Source: Paenibacillaceae bacterium GAS479
Lineage (GTDB): Bacteria; Bacillota; Bacilli; Paenibacillales; Paenibacillaceae
Assembly (NCBI GenBank): GCA_900105225.1
Contig: LT629764.1
Coordinates: 2,559,501-2,623,500, forward strand
Length of the DNA stretch: 64,000 nt
Direction: 5' to 3'
Shown here in pieces: positions 1 through 7,316 of this stretch (position 1 is its first letter; the number at the start of each line of letters is the position of its first letter). A program made the translations under genes and the position numbers. The notes under the pieces are model-generated. The model had not been told where the DNA came from, made no database searches, and saw nothing but the letters and a program-made list of their open reading frames with translations.

Positions 1-2
1 AG

Positions 3-77
3 TTGATGAGGCTGGTGCTGGTGGAGCAGGTTTATCGGGCGGTGAAGATTAATCGGGGGGAACCTTATCATAAGTAG
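3..77 (+). CDS. 3' end of an unidentified protein (partial)
   Basis: An open frame enters from the left edge and stops at TAG 75-77, giving a 24-residue tail that ends in INRGEPYHK. I do not recognise the family. The last codons overlap a short sequence (GAACCTTATCATAAGT, 60-75) that recurs with small changes at 4060 and 29649 in non-coding DNA. The frame may therefore be chance translation of an intergenic repeat rather than a gene end. Confidence 0.3.
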   Translation: MMRLVLVEQVYRAVKINRGEPYHK

Positions 78-558
78 GTCGAAATGTGATTGTCAATTTG
101 ATATTTTAGATAAATGCGTATTACAAACAGAAATTACCTATATGATCATGATTAGCTGATGTTTGTTTGTAATTATTGAATTATTCGTAAAGGTACAATT
201 TTGAAAATAAAGTCTCAAGTTCAAGCTTCGTATGTTTTTTTAAGTTGCATGATATTTCTAAAGCCACTGTCATGTATACATATAGCATTTTTCAAATTGT
301 TCTTTTTGATCGTTATAAGTAAAAGATTTAGCAACCGAATGTATAACTTGATATCTATGAATGAGAAAACTACGCTACCACCGAGTTGCTTCTGCTTAGC
401 TTTTAGCGCATTTCCATTCCCGACGGATTGCATGAAAATATAGAACTTAACGATATGGGCAGATTAATTCAATAGTGAATCTATTACATAAATTTATACT
501 AGGTTATAATTGGAAGAATAGGAATCAGGTTTCCACTGTCACAGAATACAAGAGATAA
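78..558. other. AT-rich stretch without a supported gene
   Basis: Two opposing open frames of 70-80 codons exist here (201-443 plus, 221-433 minus). Neither has a ribosome binding site or a protein-like composition, so I call neither. No hairpin, repeat or RNA gene was recognised. Confidence 0.5.
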
Positions 559-660
559 TTGGGAAGACTTTTATCTTGCAAAGATGGAGAGTACCCTATA
601 AAAAACTTAGAAATTAAAGATGAAATCCTAATCGATGTTAATGCGCAAAACGAATTATAA
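559..660 (+). pseudogene. Short coding-like fragment (about 33 aa)
   Basis: One frame from TTG 559 to TAA 660 reads as a mixed-charge, protein-like sequence ending in NLEIKDEILIDVNAQNEL. It has no start signal and is closed upstream by a stop. It looks like the tail of a decayed gene just ahead of the TPR gene, but it is too short to name. Confidence 0.2.
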
Positions 661-704
661 ATTGAAATCATTATTGGATTAAAGTTAGAGGGGAGAATAC
701 AAAG

Positions 705-1454
705 ATGGATAAGGATCTATTGGAACAGTTCACTCTTTGGCACAACAAGAACCAGTATAAGAAAATTATTAACAGAATTATGGAAATACCCGAGGCAGAA
801 AGGGACTATGACTTAGTTTGCCATTTGGCAAGAGCATTGAACAATCAAGAAAATTATAATGAAGCTATCAAATATTTTTTATCTGTGCAAAAGCAAGGCG
901 AGCACGACCCTCTTTGGTATTACCGATTAGGATATGCATATTTTTACCTTAATCAGTATAAGGAAGCGATAGTTGCTTTTGAACATGCTGTAGCACTAGA
1001 CCCTGAAGATGCACATGTCAGGAGGTTTTTAGAAATGAGCCGCAACGCCGCTAGTAGTGCAGGAAATGAAACCATTCATATAGCTAACGTTGAACAGGAT
1101 GAGGGTTTGTTAGAAGTTAATGAAAAAATAAACCCATTCGGGCTAGTTTTGCATAATAATGGAAGCGTATCAATGATTTTAAGTGTCGGCATATATAAGC
1201 ATGAAATTTTTCAAACACGAGCTGAAGAAGGATTTGAGGGCAATGGCTATGATTGGAGTTCATTAGCAGCCGTGTTTCTTGAAGAAAAAATGCCTCATTT
1301 AGTTAATATCGTGCGATTTGACCCTGAAGCCGATATGTTCGCTGCTTATTCAGACATTAGAGAAGCAATACATAGTTTTGCAATTGCCTTTAAGGAAGCA
1401 TGTGAAGATGATTCATTAATAAAAGACTTATTTTCACGAGCTGAATTAGATTAA
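705..1454 (+). CDS. Tetratricopeptide-repeat protein
   Basis: A 249-residue cytoplasmic protein with a good ribosome binding site (AGAGGGGAG) ahead of ATG 705. Residues about 30-110 hold two to three TPR units; YYRLGYAYFYLNQYKEAI and the A-D-P ending of the third helix pair are typical. Residues about 130-249 form a second, acidic domain that I cannot assign. TPR proteins of this size usually act as protein-protein adaptors. There is no signal peptide or membrane segment. It stands alone, with decayed sequence on both sides, so context does not suggest a partner. The TPR call is firm; the role is unknown. Confidence 0.8.
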   Translation: MDKDLLEQFTLWHNKNQYKKIINRIMEIPEAERDYDLVCHLARALNNQENYNEAIKYFLSVQKQGEHDPLWYYRLGYAYFYLNQYKEAIVAFEHAVALDPEDAHVRRFLEMSRNAASSAGNETIHIANVEQDEGLLEVNEKINPFGLVLHNNGSVSMILSVGIYKHEIFQTRAEEGFEGNGYDWSSLAAVFLEEKMPHLVNIVRFDPEADMFAAYSDIREAIHSFAIAFKEACEDDSLIKDLFSRAELD

Positions 1455-1740
1455 TAAGGCTCGTATATTTTCCTCGATATATATCTCCTATGTTATGAAA
1501 AAGGAAGTCAAGCTTACGGTAGCAGAAGCCTTACTTCATATATGAGACAAAGAAGACGCCTTATGTTAAAAAACGGGTACAATATACCTTCATATCAACG
1601 TGAAGGTGATCTTTTTTTCTCGCTATGCCATTTTTTTTAAGAACAGCGTAGCCATTTTATTGGTAAAGTTCAATTACACCCCCCCCACGCTACCAAGCCA
1701 AATCAAGGGAGAACGTCCACCACAGGCGTTCTCCTTCTCG
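1455..1740. other. Intergenic debris with a hairpin
   Basis: No intact gene. ATG 1495 opens a 16-codon frame (MKKEVKLTVAEALL, TGA 1543) that resembles the start of thiamine-diphosphate enzymes such as IolD but stops at once. It is a possible 5' relic at best. Positions 1708-1715 and 1727-1734 form a perfect 8-bp stem (GGAGAACG/CGTTCTCC). This could end a minus-strand transcript from the fragment at 1741-1860 or a plus-strand one, but neither side has a convincing T run. Confidence 0.3.
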
Positions 1741-1860
1741 TCACGCATGATCTTCCATTGCCTCTCTTGCTACTTGTTGCTCATAGGCTTCACCCAGGCC
1801 GATGGAATCGTAATACTCCCGCATCGCCGTTTCCATAACCCACTTTCCGCATGAATAAAA
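1741..1860 (-). pseudogene. 3' fragment of an unidentified gene
   Basis: The minus strand reads a protein-like tail rich in charged residues (EYYDSIGLGEAYEQQVAREA) to a TGA at 1741-1743. The 8-bp inverted repeat at 1708-1734 lies just downstream. The upstream part runs into the broken transposase at about 1877, so the gene seems to have been truncated when that insertion sequence arrived. The family is not recognised. Confidence 0.25.
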
Positions 1861-1876
1861 TGGAAAATTTGAATTA

Positions 1877-2701
1877 ATGACAGAGGATTTCTCCCCGTTT
1901 TCCTCGAACGTATACCGAAATAGACGGAAGAACGGGGAACTTCGCATGCAATTTGAAGATATGGTATCCATCTCAGCAGGACCAGCGTCAGCGGAACGCT
2001 TTGCTTGTGAGCATGATGCTCAGCAGCGCATAGCGGCATTTGGCAGCCAGCAAAAATGGAAATGGCATGCCATCGATTTAAAGGCCGAATCGGAAACCTA
2101 TCCCTTGCCGCGTATTAAACGCGGGCGTCCGAAAGCAGATGAGCGGCCAGCCATGGCTGTACAATGGCGCATTACAGTGGGCGAGCTTCGTTATGAGGAG
2201 GAAGCTTTGCTCATGCAGGCGCAAAAGCAAGGGTTATTTGTGCTGGCCACGAGCCATCCGGAAAGCGAAGGGTGGAACAGCACGCGGGTGCTGCAAACCT
2301 AGAAAGGACAGGCTGCAGCGGAGACGCGTTTTCGCCTGCTCAAAGATCCGGTCATCCTGAATGCCATCTATCTCAAGCAACCCAAGCGTGTGGAGGCACT
2401 CGGTGTTGTCTTTGTTATGGCCTTGCTGATCTACGGTTTGTTAGAGTGGCGCGTACGAGAAAATCTCAAGCAAGAGAAGGAGCCGCTCATCCTCCCCGGC
2501 AAACGCAAAAGCTTTGAGCCCACAGGTGAGATGCTATTTGCTTTATTGAAGTCCATTCAAGTCATTCATGTCACGATGGACGGAACTCGCATACGCGGTC
2601 TTTCTGCACATGTCGATGACCAGGTGAAACGGATTATCCGTTTAGCAGGCCATAATATCTCGATTTATACCGACACCGCGGTTATCTCAAGCGACGTTTA
2701 A
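1877..2701 (+). pseudogene. IS1634-type transposase, 5'-truncated, in-frame amber stop
   Basis: The C-terminal two thirds of an IS4-superfamily transposase of the IS1634 type. The frame before and after TAG 2300-2302 is the same, so the break is one nonsense codon and not a frameshift. The stop replaces the tyrosine of the family's Y-(2)-R-(3)-E-(6)-K signature. After it come KGQAAAETRFRLLKDP, with Q in place of R, then E and K at the expected spacing. Downstream sequence ends at TAA 2701. The N-terminal DDE part is missing, and the sequence before about 1930 is not transposase-like. No terminal inverted repeats were found. It is a dead relic. Confidence 0.8.
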
Positions 2702-2761
2702 CGATTCGGTTCCATACCTACCTGTTTCTGTTTGGAATTGAAATTCATTTTTGTGAAATTA

Positions 2762-2896
2762 TTACATGCGGAATGCCGGTTTCAACTCGCTTTCCAGTTG
2801 ACGAAAGTATCCGTCGACGTGTTCGACCAGCGCTGCGGGAGTGGTTCCGACCCGGTGAAGGTCTTCGATGTCCTTCCGGGTGTTGATGGTTCGCAT
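2762..2896 (-). CDS. Small hypothetical protein (44 aa)
   Basis: Starting at ATG 2896, AGGAGG lies seven bases upstream. The ATG at 2902 is too close to that site, so the shorter form is preferred. The product is a soluble, charged 44-residue peptide containing KDIEDLHRVG and FRQLESEL, probably helical. I do not recognise it. It may be the 5' end of a longer gene cut off at 2762. A copy of the dispersed 17-bp repeat (3007-3023) lies upstream. Confidence 0.45.
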   Translation of the reverse strand: MRTINTRKDIEDLHRVGTTPAALVEHVDGYFRQLESELKPAFRM

Positions 2897-3006
2897 GTTC
2901 ATCCCTCCTGAAAATAGTTGAAGCCCTCTCGTGTGAGCGGGCTTGGGGTGGTTCAAAGACATGATGTATACTTTCAAGTGAAGGCTTTGCGGTTTTTGCC
3001 GTGGTA

Positions 3007-3023
3007 ACAAGTAACGGCAAGTT
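3007..3023 (+). repeat. Dispersed intergenic repeat, half A
   Basis: ACAAGTAACGGCAAGTT occurs here and, base for base, at 10858-10874. The 13-bp core appears in reverse orientation at 26303-26315 and, with one change, at 4036-4048. All copies are intergenic. Exact 17-bp identity is not expected by chance in 64 kb. Confidence 0.6.
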
Positions 3024-3105
3024 TTTCGGACAAAACGAAGCACTTACGAACAGGAAGCCACTCAGCGTTTCTTTTAAACTGAAAACAGAAAGGAGATGAG
3101 AACGA

Positions 3106-3987
3106 GTGGAGACGCTTCGATTGCTTCGGCAGGCGATTGATTACGTGGAAGAAAATTTGCAGTCGGACATTGAAATTGAGGATGTGGCTAGAGCTGCAAT
3201 GTCATCAAAGTACCATTTTCAACGGATGTTTCACGCATTAACGGGCTTTACAGTGACCGAATATGTGCGAAACCGCAGACTAACGCTTGCAGCAGAAGCT
3301 TTGGCCGGAACGGATTGCAAGGTCATTGATATTGCCCTGAAGTATGGTTACGAGAGCCCTGAGGCATTCTCTAAAGCCTTCCAACGATTACATGATGTGA
3401 CGCCGCTTGCCGCTAAGAAACAGAATGTGAAGCTCAAATCGTTCCCTCGCCTCTCCTTTCAAATTCAGATTAAAGGGGAAACCGAAATGAACTTCCGTAT
3501 CGTTGAGGAAAAGGCGTATAAGGTAGTCGGCAAAGAAGTCATCATCAAGAAAGACGCATTTACGGAATTACCGGCTTTCGTGGAGGAGATTTGGAAGAAC
3601 GGTACGACTGCACGGATTAATGACTCAGTAGGCAGAGAAAGTGACGCCTTGCTGAATGGCTATTACTACGACTTTAGAGAAGATGGAACTAGACGCTATC
3701 TCTTTGGGACCGTTCTGCCGGACGGAAATGCTGTGCCGACTGAATTTACGATGCTGGCTATTCCTGTACAGACTTATGCTGTATTCGACAGTCGTGAGAA
3801 GGTTCCTGAAAGCGAAGAACTGGGCTTGGAAGTTCAAAACGTCTGGAAACGTATTTACTCAGAGTGGTTTCCGTCGGCAAGCTTCGAGCAGGTTGAAGGA
3901 CCGTGCTTGGAGAAGTACTTTTGGACGGATGAAAGCCAAACGGAATCAATTTGTGAAGTTTGGATTCCCGTCAGAAGAAAGGTATAA
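3106..3987 (+). CDS. AraC-family regulator with GyrI-like effector domain
   Basis: GTG start with AGGAGATG about eight bases upstream; 293 residues. Residues 1-105 are a two-HTH AraC DNA-binding domain, with YHFQRMFHALTGFTVTEYVR and SKAFQRLHDVTPL as the second recognition segment. Residues about 125-293 are a GyrI-like/effector-binding domain of the SOB-type fold. In such fusions the C-terminal domain usually binds hydrophobic or cationic small molecules. The gene stands alone, ends in a terminator at 3999-4023, and has no adjacent efflux gene, so the ligand and targets are unknown. Confidence 0.9.
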   Translation: METLRLLRQAIDYVEENLQSDIEIEDVARAAMSSKYHFQRMFHALTGFTVTEYVRNRRLTLAAEALAGTDCKVIDIALKYGYESPEAFSKAFQRLHDVTPLAAKKQNVKLKSFPRLSFQIQIKGETEMNFRIVEEKAYKVVGKEVIIKKDAFTELPAFVEEIWKNGTTARINDSVGRESDALLNGYYYDFREDGTRRYLFGTVLPDGNAVPTEFTMLAIPVQTYAVFDSREKVPESEELGLEVQNVWKRIYSEWFPSASFEQVEGPCLEKYFWTDESQTESICEVWIPVRRKV

Positions 3988-3998
3988 TTTGAATTATG

Positions 3999-4023
3999 GG
4001 CTGCCTATTCGGCGGCCTTTTAC
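3999..4023 (+). terminator. Rho-independent terminator
   Basis: GGCTGCC (3999-4005) pairs with GGCGGCC (4011-4017) through one G-U pair, with a five-base loop and a TTTT tail. It follows the AraC/GyrI regulator. Confidence 0.65.
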
Positions 4024-4034
4024 CATTCAGTAAA

Positions 4035-4080
4035 AACTTGCCGTTGCAGACAGCGCGGTGAACCGTATCATAAGTGACGG
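4035..4080 (+). repeat. Composite dispersed repeat (halves A and B)
   Basis: AACTTGCCGTTGCAGACA (4036-4053) is half A. It resembles 26303-26320 and the reverse complement of 3007-3023 and 10858-10874. Seven bases later GAACCGTATCATAAGT (4060-4075) is half B, seen also at 60-75 and, slightly changed, at 29649-29663. This is the only copy with both halves close together, so it is the best guide to the full unit. Confidence 0.5.
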
Positions 4081-4210
4081 CGAAAAATTTATTGTTAAGA
4101 AGGGGCAAGAGAAATGTAGAGGTGGTGAAGGAAGGTAAAAGACTTTATTCTACCTGCCGCCGTCTCTGTAATAAATCAATTGTATAATATTTTTACGAAA
4201 GAAGGACATT

Positions 4211-6082
4211 ATGGGTTTTAAAGATGAATTAAAACGTACAGTGCGTAACGCGGTGAAAGATGTAGAAAAGGAAGTACATAAAACGTGGAGGGTTGATTAT
4301 AAAGGACATGGTATTGAAATTATACACCAGTTAAAAGAAGAGCTTCTTATCATAGATGGTATTACGGTTGATAGGAATAAACAAAAAACGGTATTTTCAC
4401 ACTTAATGCCTTATTCCAAATTATCAGGAACTCTTGATCTGGGTGATGGCGTACAGCATAAGGTTTCCGTTAAACTTGGTGGCTATATAAGGTTTAATTG
4501 TATTGTCAAAATCGACAATGATACGGTGCTTAAGGCTTCCCTTAAGCTCGACTTTCTTCCGTGGAGCCATAAAGACAAAATTGTTCCCTTTATTCAGCAA
4601 CAAGTTCAAACACATAGCAAAATATTAGATGATCGTTTACCAGATGACGAGTACTTATATGATGAGAATCATAAGCGAATGGCTGCGGGTTTATCTGATC
4701 ATATTGTAGATGACATACCTACTCCATTTTTTGTGACAAAACTGTTAAAGCTATTTAAAAAACAGCTCAATCACCCTACGAACAAAACACGAAAGGCGAC
4801 ATACGAGGAAATTATTTTTGATAATATCGCTAGCTATCGTGATGATTTCATTGAACGATTCCAACAGGTTGAGTGGGATGAAGCTCTCGTACAGCGAGAG
4901 GCATTATGGCTCCTTGAACATGCAGCGCATAGAGAGGTTGTGAAATTCTCAATCACCGTACTTGGTTGTACAAATTGTGAAAATTATAAAGAGTTACTAT
5001 TCACATTAGGTATGCATGAGGAGTTCACGTCATATGTTATTTTCGCGTTGAAAAATGGAACAAAGGAAGCAAATCACCAAATTTGGCAACTTGCTCAGTC
5101 TGTCCATGGTTGGGGCAAGATAGCTGCAGTTGAACAGCTGGAAGCAACATCGCCAGAAATAAAGCGATGGTTGCTGACTAAGGGTTGCGAAAATACCATT
5201 CCGAGCAAATATTTAGCCTATACGTGTGCTATCAAAGGGGAACTTGCCGTAGCACTATGCGCAGCGACGATTTCAAAAGAGTTATATGATGGAGTAGGTT
5301 TTATCATCCAGACGTTACTTAATGAAGATATAGAGCATGACATCGAAGACTATTTATTTGAAAGTGGGGTTCTTTTTCGCTTCGTTAACCATACGCGTAT
5401 ACATTGCATAACACTTGAAGATGTTTATCCCCTTATGAAAATAAGTGAATTTTTAAATGATGAAGAAATCTGGGAAGAAGCACTTGATGATCAATGGAAG
5501 CGACAGGAACGAGCTTCTATACAGCAAGCAATTCAACCATGTATTAATGATCCCAAATGGTCACAGCTTGCCTTGGATGCTCTACAACAAAATATCAATT
5601 TTAAGGCACTTAAAATCGCTCGCTTTTATCAATTAGACATCATTCCGAGTTTGTTTGAGATGCTTAATAAATATCCGACGAACAGTGAATTGTATAGTGC
5701 CGTTATGGATACAAATCATCGTCAGCATATCATAGACCTCTGCGCATTCGCAGAAAATCGCTTATCGTTATCAAGCCCATCAAATGAGGAAGAAGATTGT
5801 TTGCGGTATATTGTTCAAGGATTACAGAAGCATGAAGGCGTGGGATTATCATTGATTCAGGCTGCTCTTGAATTGGATAAAGGGGAATTACAATATCAGG
5901 CACTGAGCGTGCTAGAAGAATGGATTCCTTCAATTTGGCAACAACCTACTATTTTAACCACTATTAAAAACATCTTAGTTACGACAAGAGATAAAGAGAA
6001 ACTCAAGTTAGCAAACCAATTATTATCTAGGGCGTGTCTGAAAACTCATCATAATGGAGTTACTTCAACAAAATCACGGTAG
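4211..6082 (+). CDS. Large hypothetical helical-repeat protein (623 aa)
   Basis: ATG 4211 has GAAGGA upstream. Residues about 1-135 alternate hydrophobic and polar residues and look beta-rich (GTLDLGDGVQHKVSVKLGGY). Residues about 190-600 are a run of amphipathic helix pairs like an ARM/HEAT-type solenoid. Related Bacillus proteins have, I believe, sometimes been labelled limonene hydroxylase without basis; no enzyme motif is visible. No signal peptide or membrane segment. The last 15 residues (from about 6030) overlap a sequence like an insertion-sequence end (GGGCGTGTCTGAAAACTC), so the natural C-terminus may have been replaced. Function unknown. Confidence 0.65.
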   Translation: MGFKDELKRTVRNAVKDVEKEVHKTWRVDYKGHGIEIIHQLKEELLIIDGITVDRNKQKTVFSHLMPYSKLSGTLDLGDGVQHKVSVKLGGYIRFNCIVKIDNDTVLKASLKLDFLPWSHKDKIVPFIQQQVQTHSKILDDRLPDDEYLYDENHKRMAAGLSDHIVDDIPTPFFVTKLLKLFKKQLNHPTNKTRKATYEEIIFDNIASYRDDFIERFQQVEWDEALVQREALWLLEHAAHREVVKFSITVLGCTNCENYKELLFTLGMHEEFTSYVIFALKNGTKEANHQIWQLAQSVHGWGKIAAVEQLEATSPEIKRWLLTKGCENTIPSKYLAYTCAIKGELAVALCAATISKELYDGVGFIIQTLLNEDIEHDIEDYLFESGVLFRFVNHTRIHCITLEDVYPLMKISEFLNDEEIWEEALDDQWKRQERASIQQAIQPCINDPKWSQLALDALQQNINFKALKIARFYQLDIIPSLFEMLNKYPTNSELYSAVMDTNHRQHIIDLCAFAENRLSLSSPSNEEEDCLRYIVQGLQKHEGVGLSLIQAALELDKGELQYQALSVLEEWIPSIWQQPTILTTIKNILVTTRDKEKLKLANQLLSRACLKTHHNGVTSTKSR

Positions 6083-6206
6083 AAGCCAAAAAGGCAAAGC
6101 TCAAAAAGGTTCAAGAAAGCTTATCATAACGTGTTGTGATCCTGCGAAATCGTTTGAGTTTATTGAAAAAAATTCCACCGTTGAAGGTTGGTGGGACTAT
6201 TATTAA
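6054..6206 (+). pseudogene. 50-codon frame within a possible IS remnant
   Basis: ATG 6054 to TAA 6206 reads 50 codons, with a basic first half and KLIITCCDPAKSFEFIEK in the second. It overlaps the end of the preceding gene in another frame. It begins beside GGGCGTGTCTGAAAACTC (6030-6047), which resembles the outer end of some IS5-type elements. I cannot identify the protein and found no opposite inverted repeat. It is probably residue of an insertion that fused into the 3' end of the 623-residue gene. Confidence 0.25.
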
Positions 6207-6229
6207 TAGGAGAGGTGGCATGTTTTATT

Positions 6230-6739
6230 ATGAAAAATGATCTATTAAATGATACACTTCAAGCATTGAAAAATAGACTTTCGCATAATGGAACATTGAA
6301 AGTACAAGTTACAGGTGGATACATGTACGAAGGCACCTGCTCTTTTGGAGAAGGAGCAAGTAACGACCAAATAAACGAGTTCACTCAATTTACGAGGTGG
6401 AATCTTCCGCCAGACTACTTGGATTTTCTGATTCTTCATAATGGAGCAAAGCTATTTGCTGATCCTTATGGTTCTTACGTACACTTGTTAAGTCTATCCG
6501 AGATTATGCAATACCATAAAGATTCTTTTCCGGATAATCATTTTGTCGTTGCTATGGCAATGGATGGTTATCTCTTAGTTGACTGTAATCGAATAACTTC
6601 TTCTCCCTCGGATTATTTGGTTTGGTTTGAAGCTGGCTCATTTTATGATTTAAAAATGAATTTCACTTGCTGGCTTGACCGTCTGATTGTAGCCCAAGGG
6701 GAAAAATACTGGACCTGGAATGTTCATTTATGGGAATAG
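6230..6739 (+). CDS. SMI1/KNR4 (SUKH) family protein
   Basis: 169 residues from ATG 6230; AGGAGAGG lies upstream at 6208-6215. A longer frame begins at TTG 6188, but its extra residues are read through the ribosome binding site. Features typical of SUKH domains are LPPDYLDFLILHNGA in the middle, a following strand with LLSLSEIMQY, and a C-terminal WLDRL helix. SUKH proteins often act as immunity proteins for contact-dependent or polymorphic toxins, but no toxin gene is adjacent. It may be an orphan immunity gene or a housekeeping adaptor. A terminator follows at 6773. Confidence 0.75.
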   Translation: MKNDLLNDTLQALKNRLSHNGTLKVQVTGGYMYEGTCSFGEGASNDQINEFTQFTRWNLPPDYLDFLILHNGAKLFADPYGSYVHLLSLSEIMQYHKDSFPDNHFVVAMAMDGYLLVDCNRITSSPSDYLVWFEAGSFYDLKMNFTCWLDRLIVAQGEKYWTWNVHLWE

Positions 6740-6772
6740 ATAATTTATTAAGTTGATGTGCTTCTAAACGTT

Positions 6773-6806
6773 GGCCCTGTCGCAGCTTATGCGAACACGG
6801 GCCTTT
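6773..6806 (+). terminator. Rho-independent terminator
   Basis: GGCCC (6773-6777) pairs with GGGCC before TTTTT, with an inner TCGCA/TGCGA stem and a small bulge. It ends the SMI1/KNR4 transcript. Confidence 0.7.
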
Positions 6807-6827
6807 TTGGTCTATTATTCCGTCGAA

Positions 6828-7082
6828 TACCACCTTTAAACATTCCGACTCTATTTGGCACGACAGAAAATGTCGTTTATGGCCAGCTGTTCTATGCACT
6901 AATCGTCTTTGTGTTGCTCAAATGGCTGTTTGGATGGTGCAAAGCAAACGTTGCCCGGACATGCCGAGCTATCTTTTGCTCGATTCACTCGATTGCTCCT
7001 TTTGGAAGACTTACCGATTGAATGGACGATACGCCTACATCGCTTGAAGTATGGGCCTATTCCGGTTACATATTCTGGTTAA
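6828..7082 (+). pseudogene. C-terminal remnant of an IS4-type transposase
   Basis: The first part reads FGTTENVVYGQLFYALIVF in one frame, which matches the C-terminal region of IS4-superfamily transposases (F-x-G-T-x-E-N-A-V followed by a hydrophobic helix). From about 6970 the coding sense moves to another frame (ARFTRLLLLEDLPIEWTIRL) and ends at TAA 7080-7082. There is thus a frameshift near 6960, and everything upstream of the catalytic Glu region is gone. It is a dead relic. Confidence 0.65.
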
Positions 7083-7316
7083 TCAACAGACCTGATACTT
7101 AGCTTATATTTCTCGCTTAAACGCATAGGCTCCCTGATAGGAACTTGCTTGCCTTTATCTGCTATGGAGCACAGGCAAATCCCGGAATCAGAGGAGACAC
7201 AAATACATTGAAGTTGTTTGTCAGCAGTGTTACTCTTACAACGGTAAACTCTGAATCTATGCTCTATAATACTTTCAATAATAGTCGCAAATTTAGTTGT
7301 ACAGAGAGGTAATACG
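7083..7316 (+). promoter_or_regulatory. Leader region of the ABC-F gene
   Basis: No gene. A TATAAT hexamer lies at about 7264-7269 (CTCTATAATAC), some 50 bases before the start codon; I see no strong -35 partner at 17 bases. Genes of this family are often controlled by leader peptides or attenuators, but I could not identify a clear attenuator here. Confidence 0.3.

Noticed and set aside
201-443. Overlapping open frames of 70-80 codons on both strands.
   Set aside because: No start signal, hydrophobic random-like composition on plus and poor codon use on minus.
2139-2517. Overlapping plus-strand frames suggesting a frameshift in the IS1634 relic.
   Set aside because: The coding frame before and after 2300 is the same; the other frames are shadows and the only lesion is the TAG.
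4211-6082. Possible enzyme label (limonene hydroxylase) for the 623-residue protein.
   Set aside because: No heme, flavin, iron or nucleotide motif is visible; the sequence reads as a helical-repeat protein.
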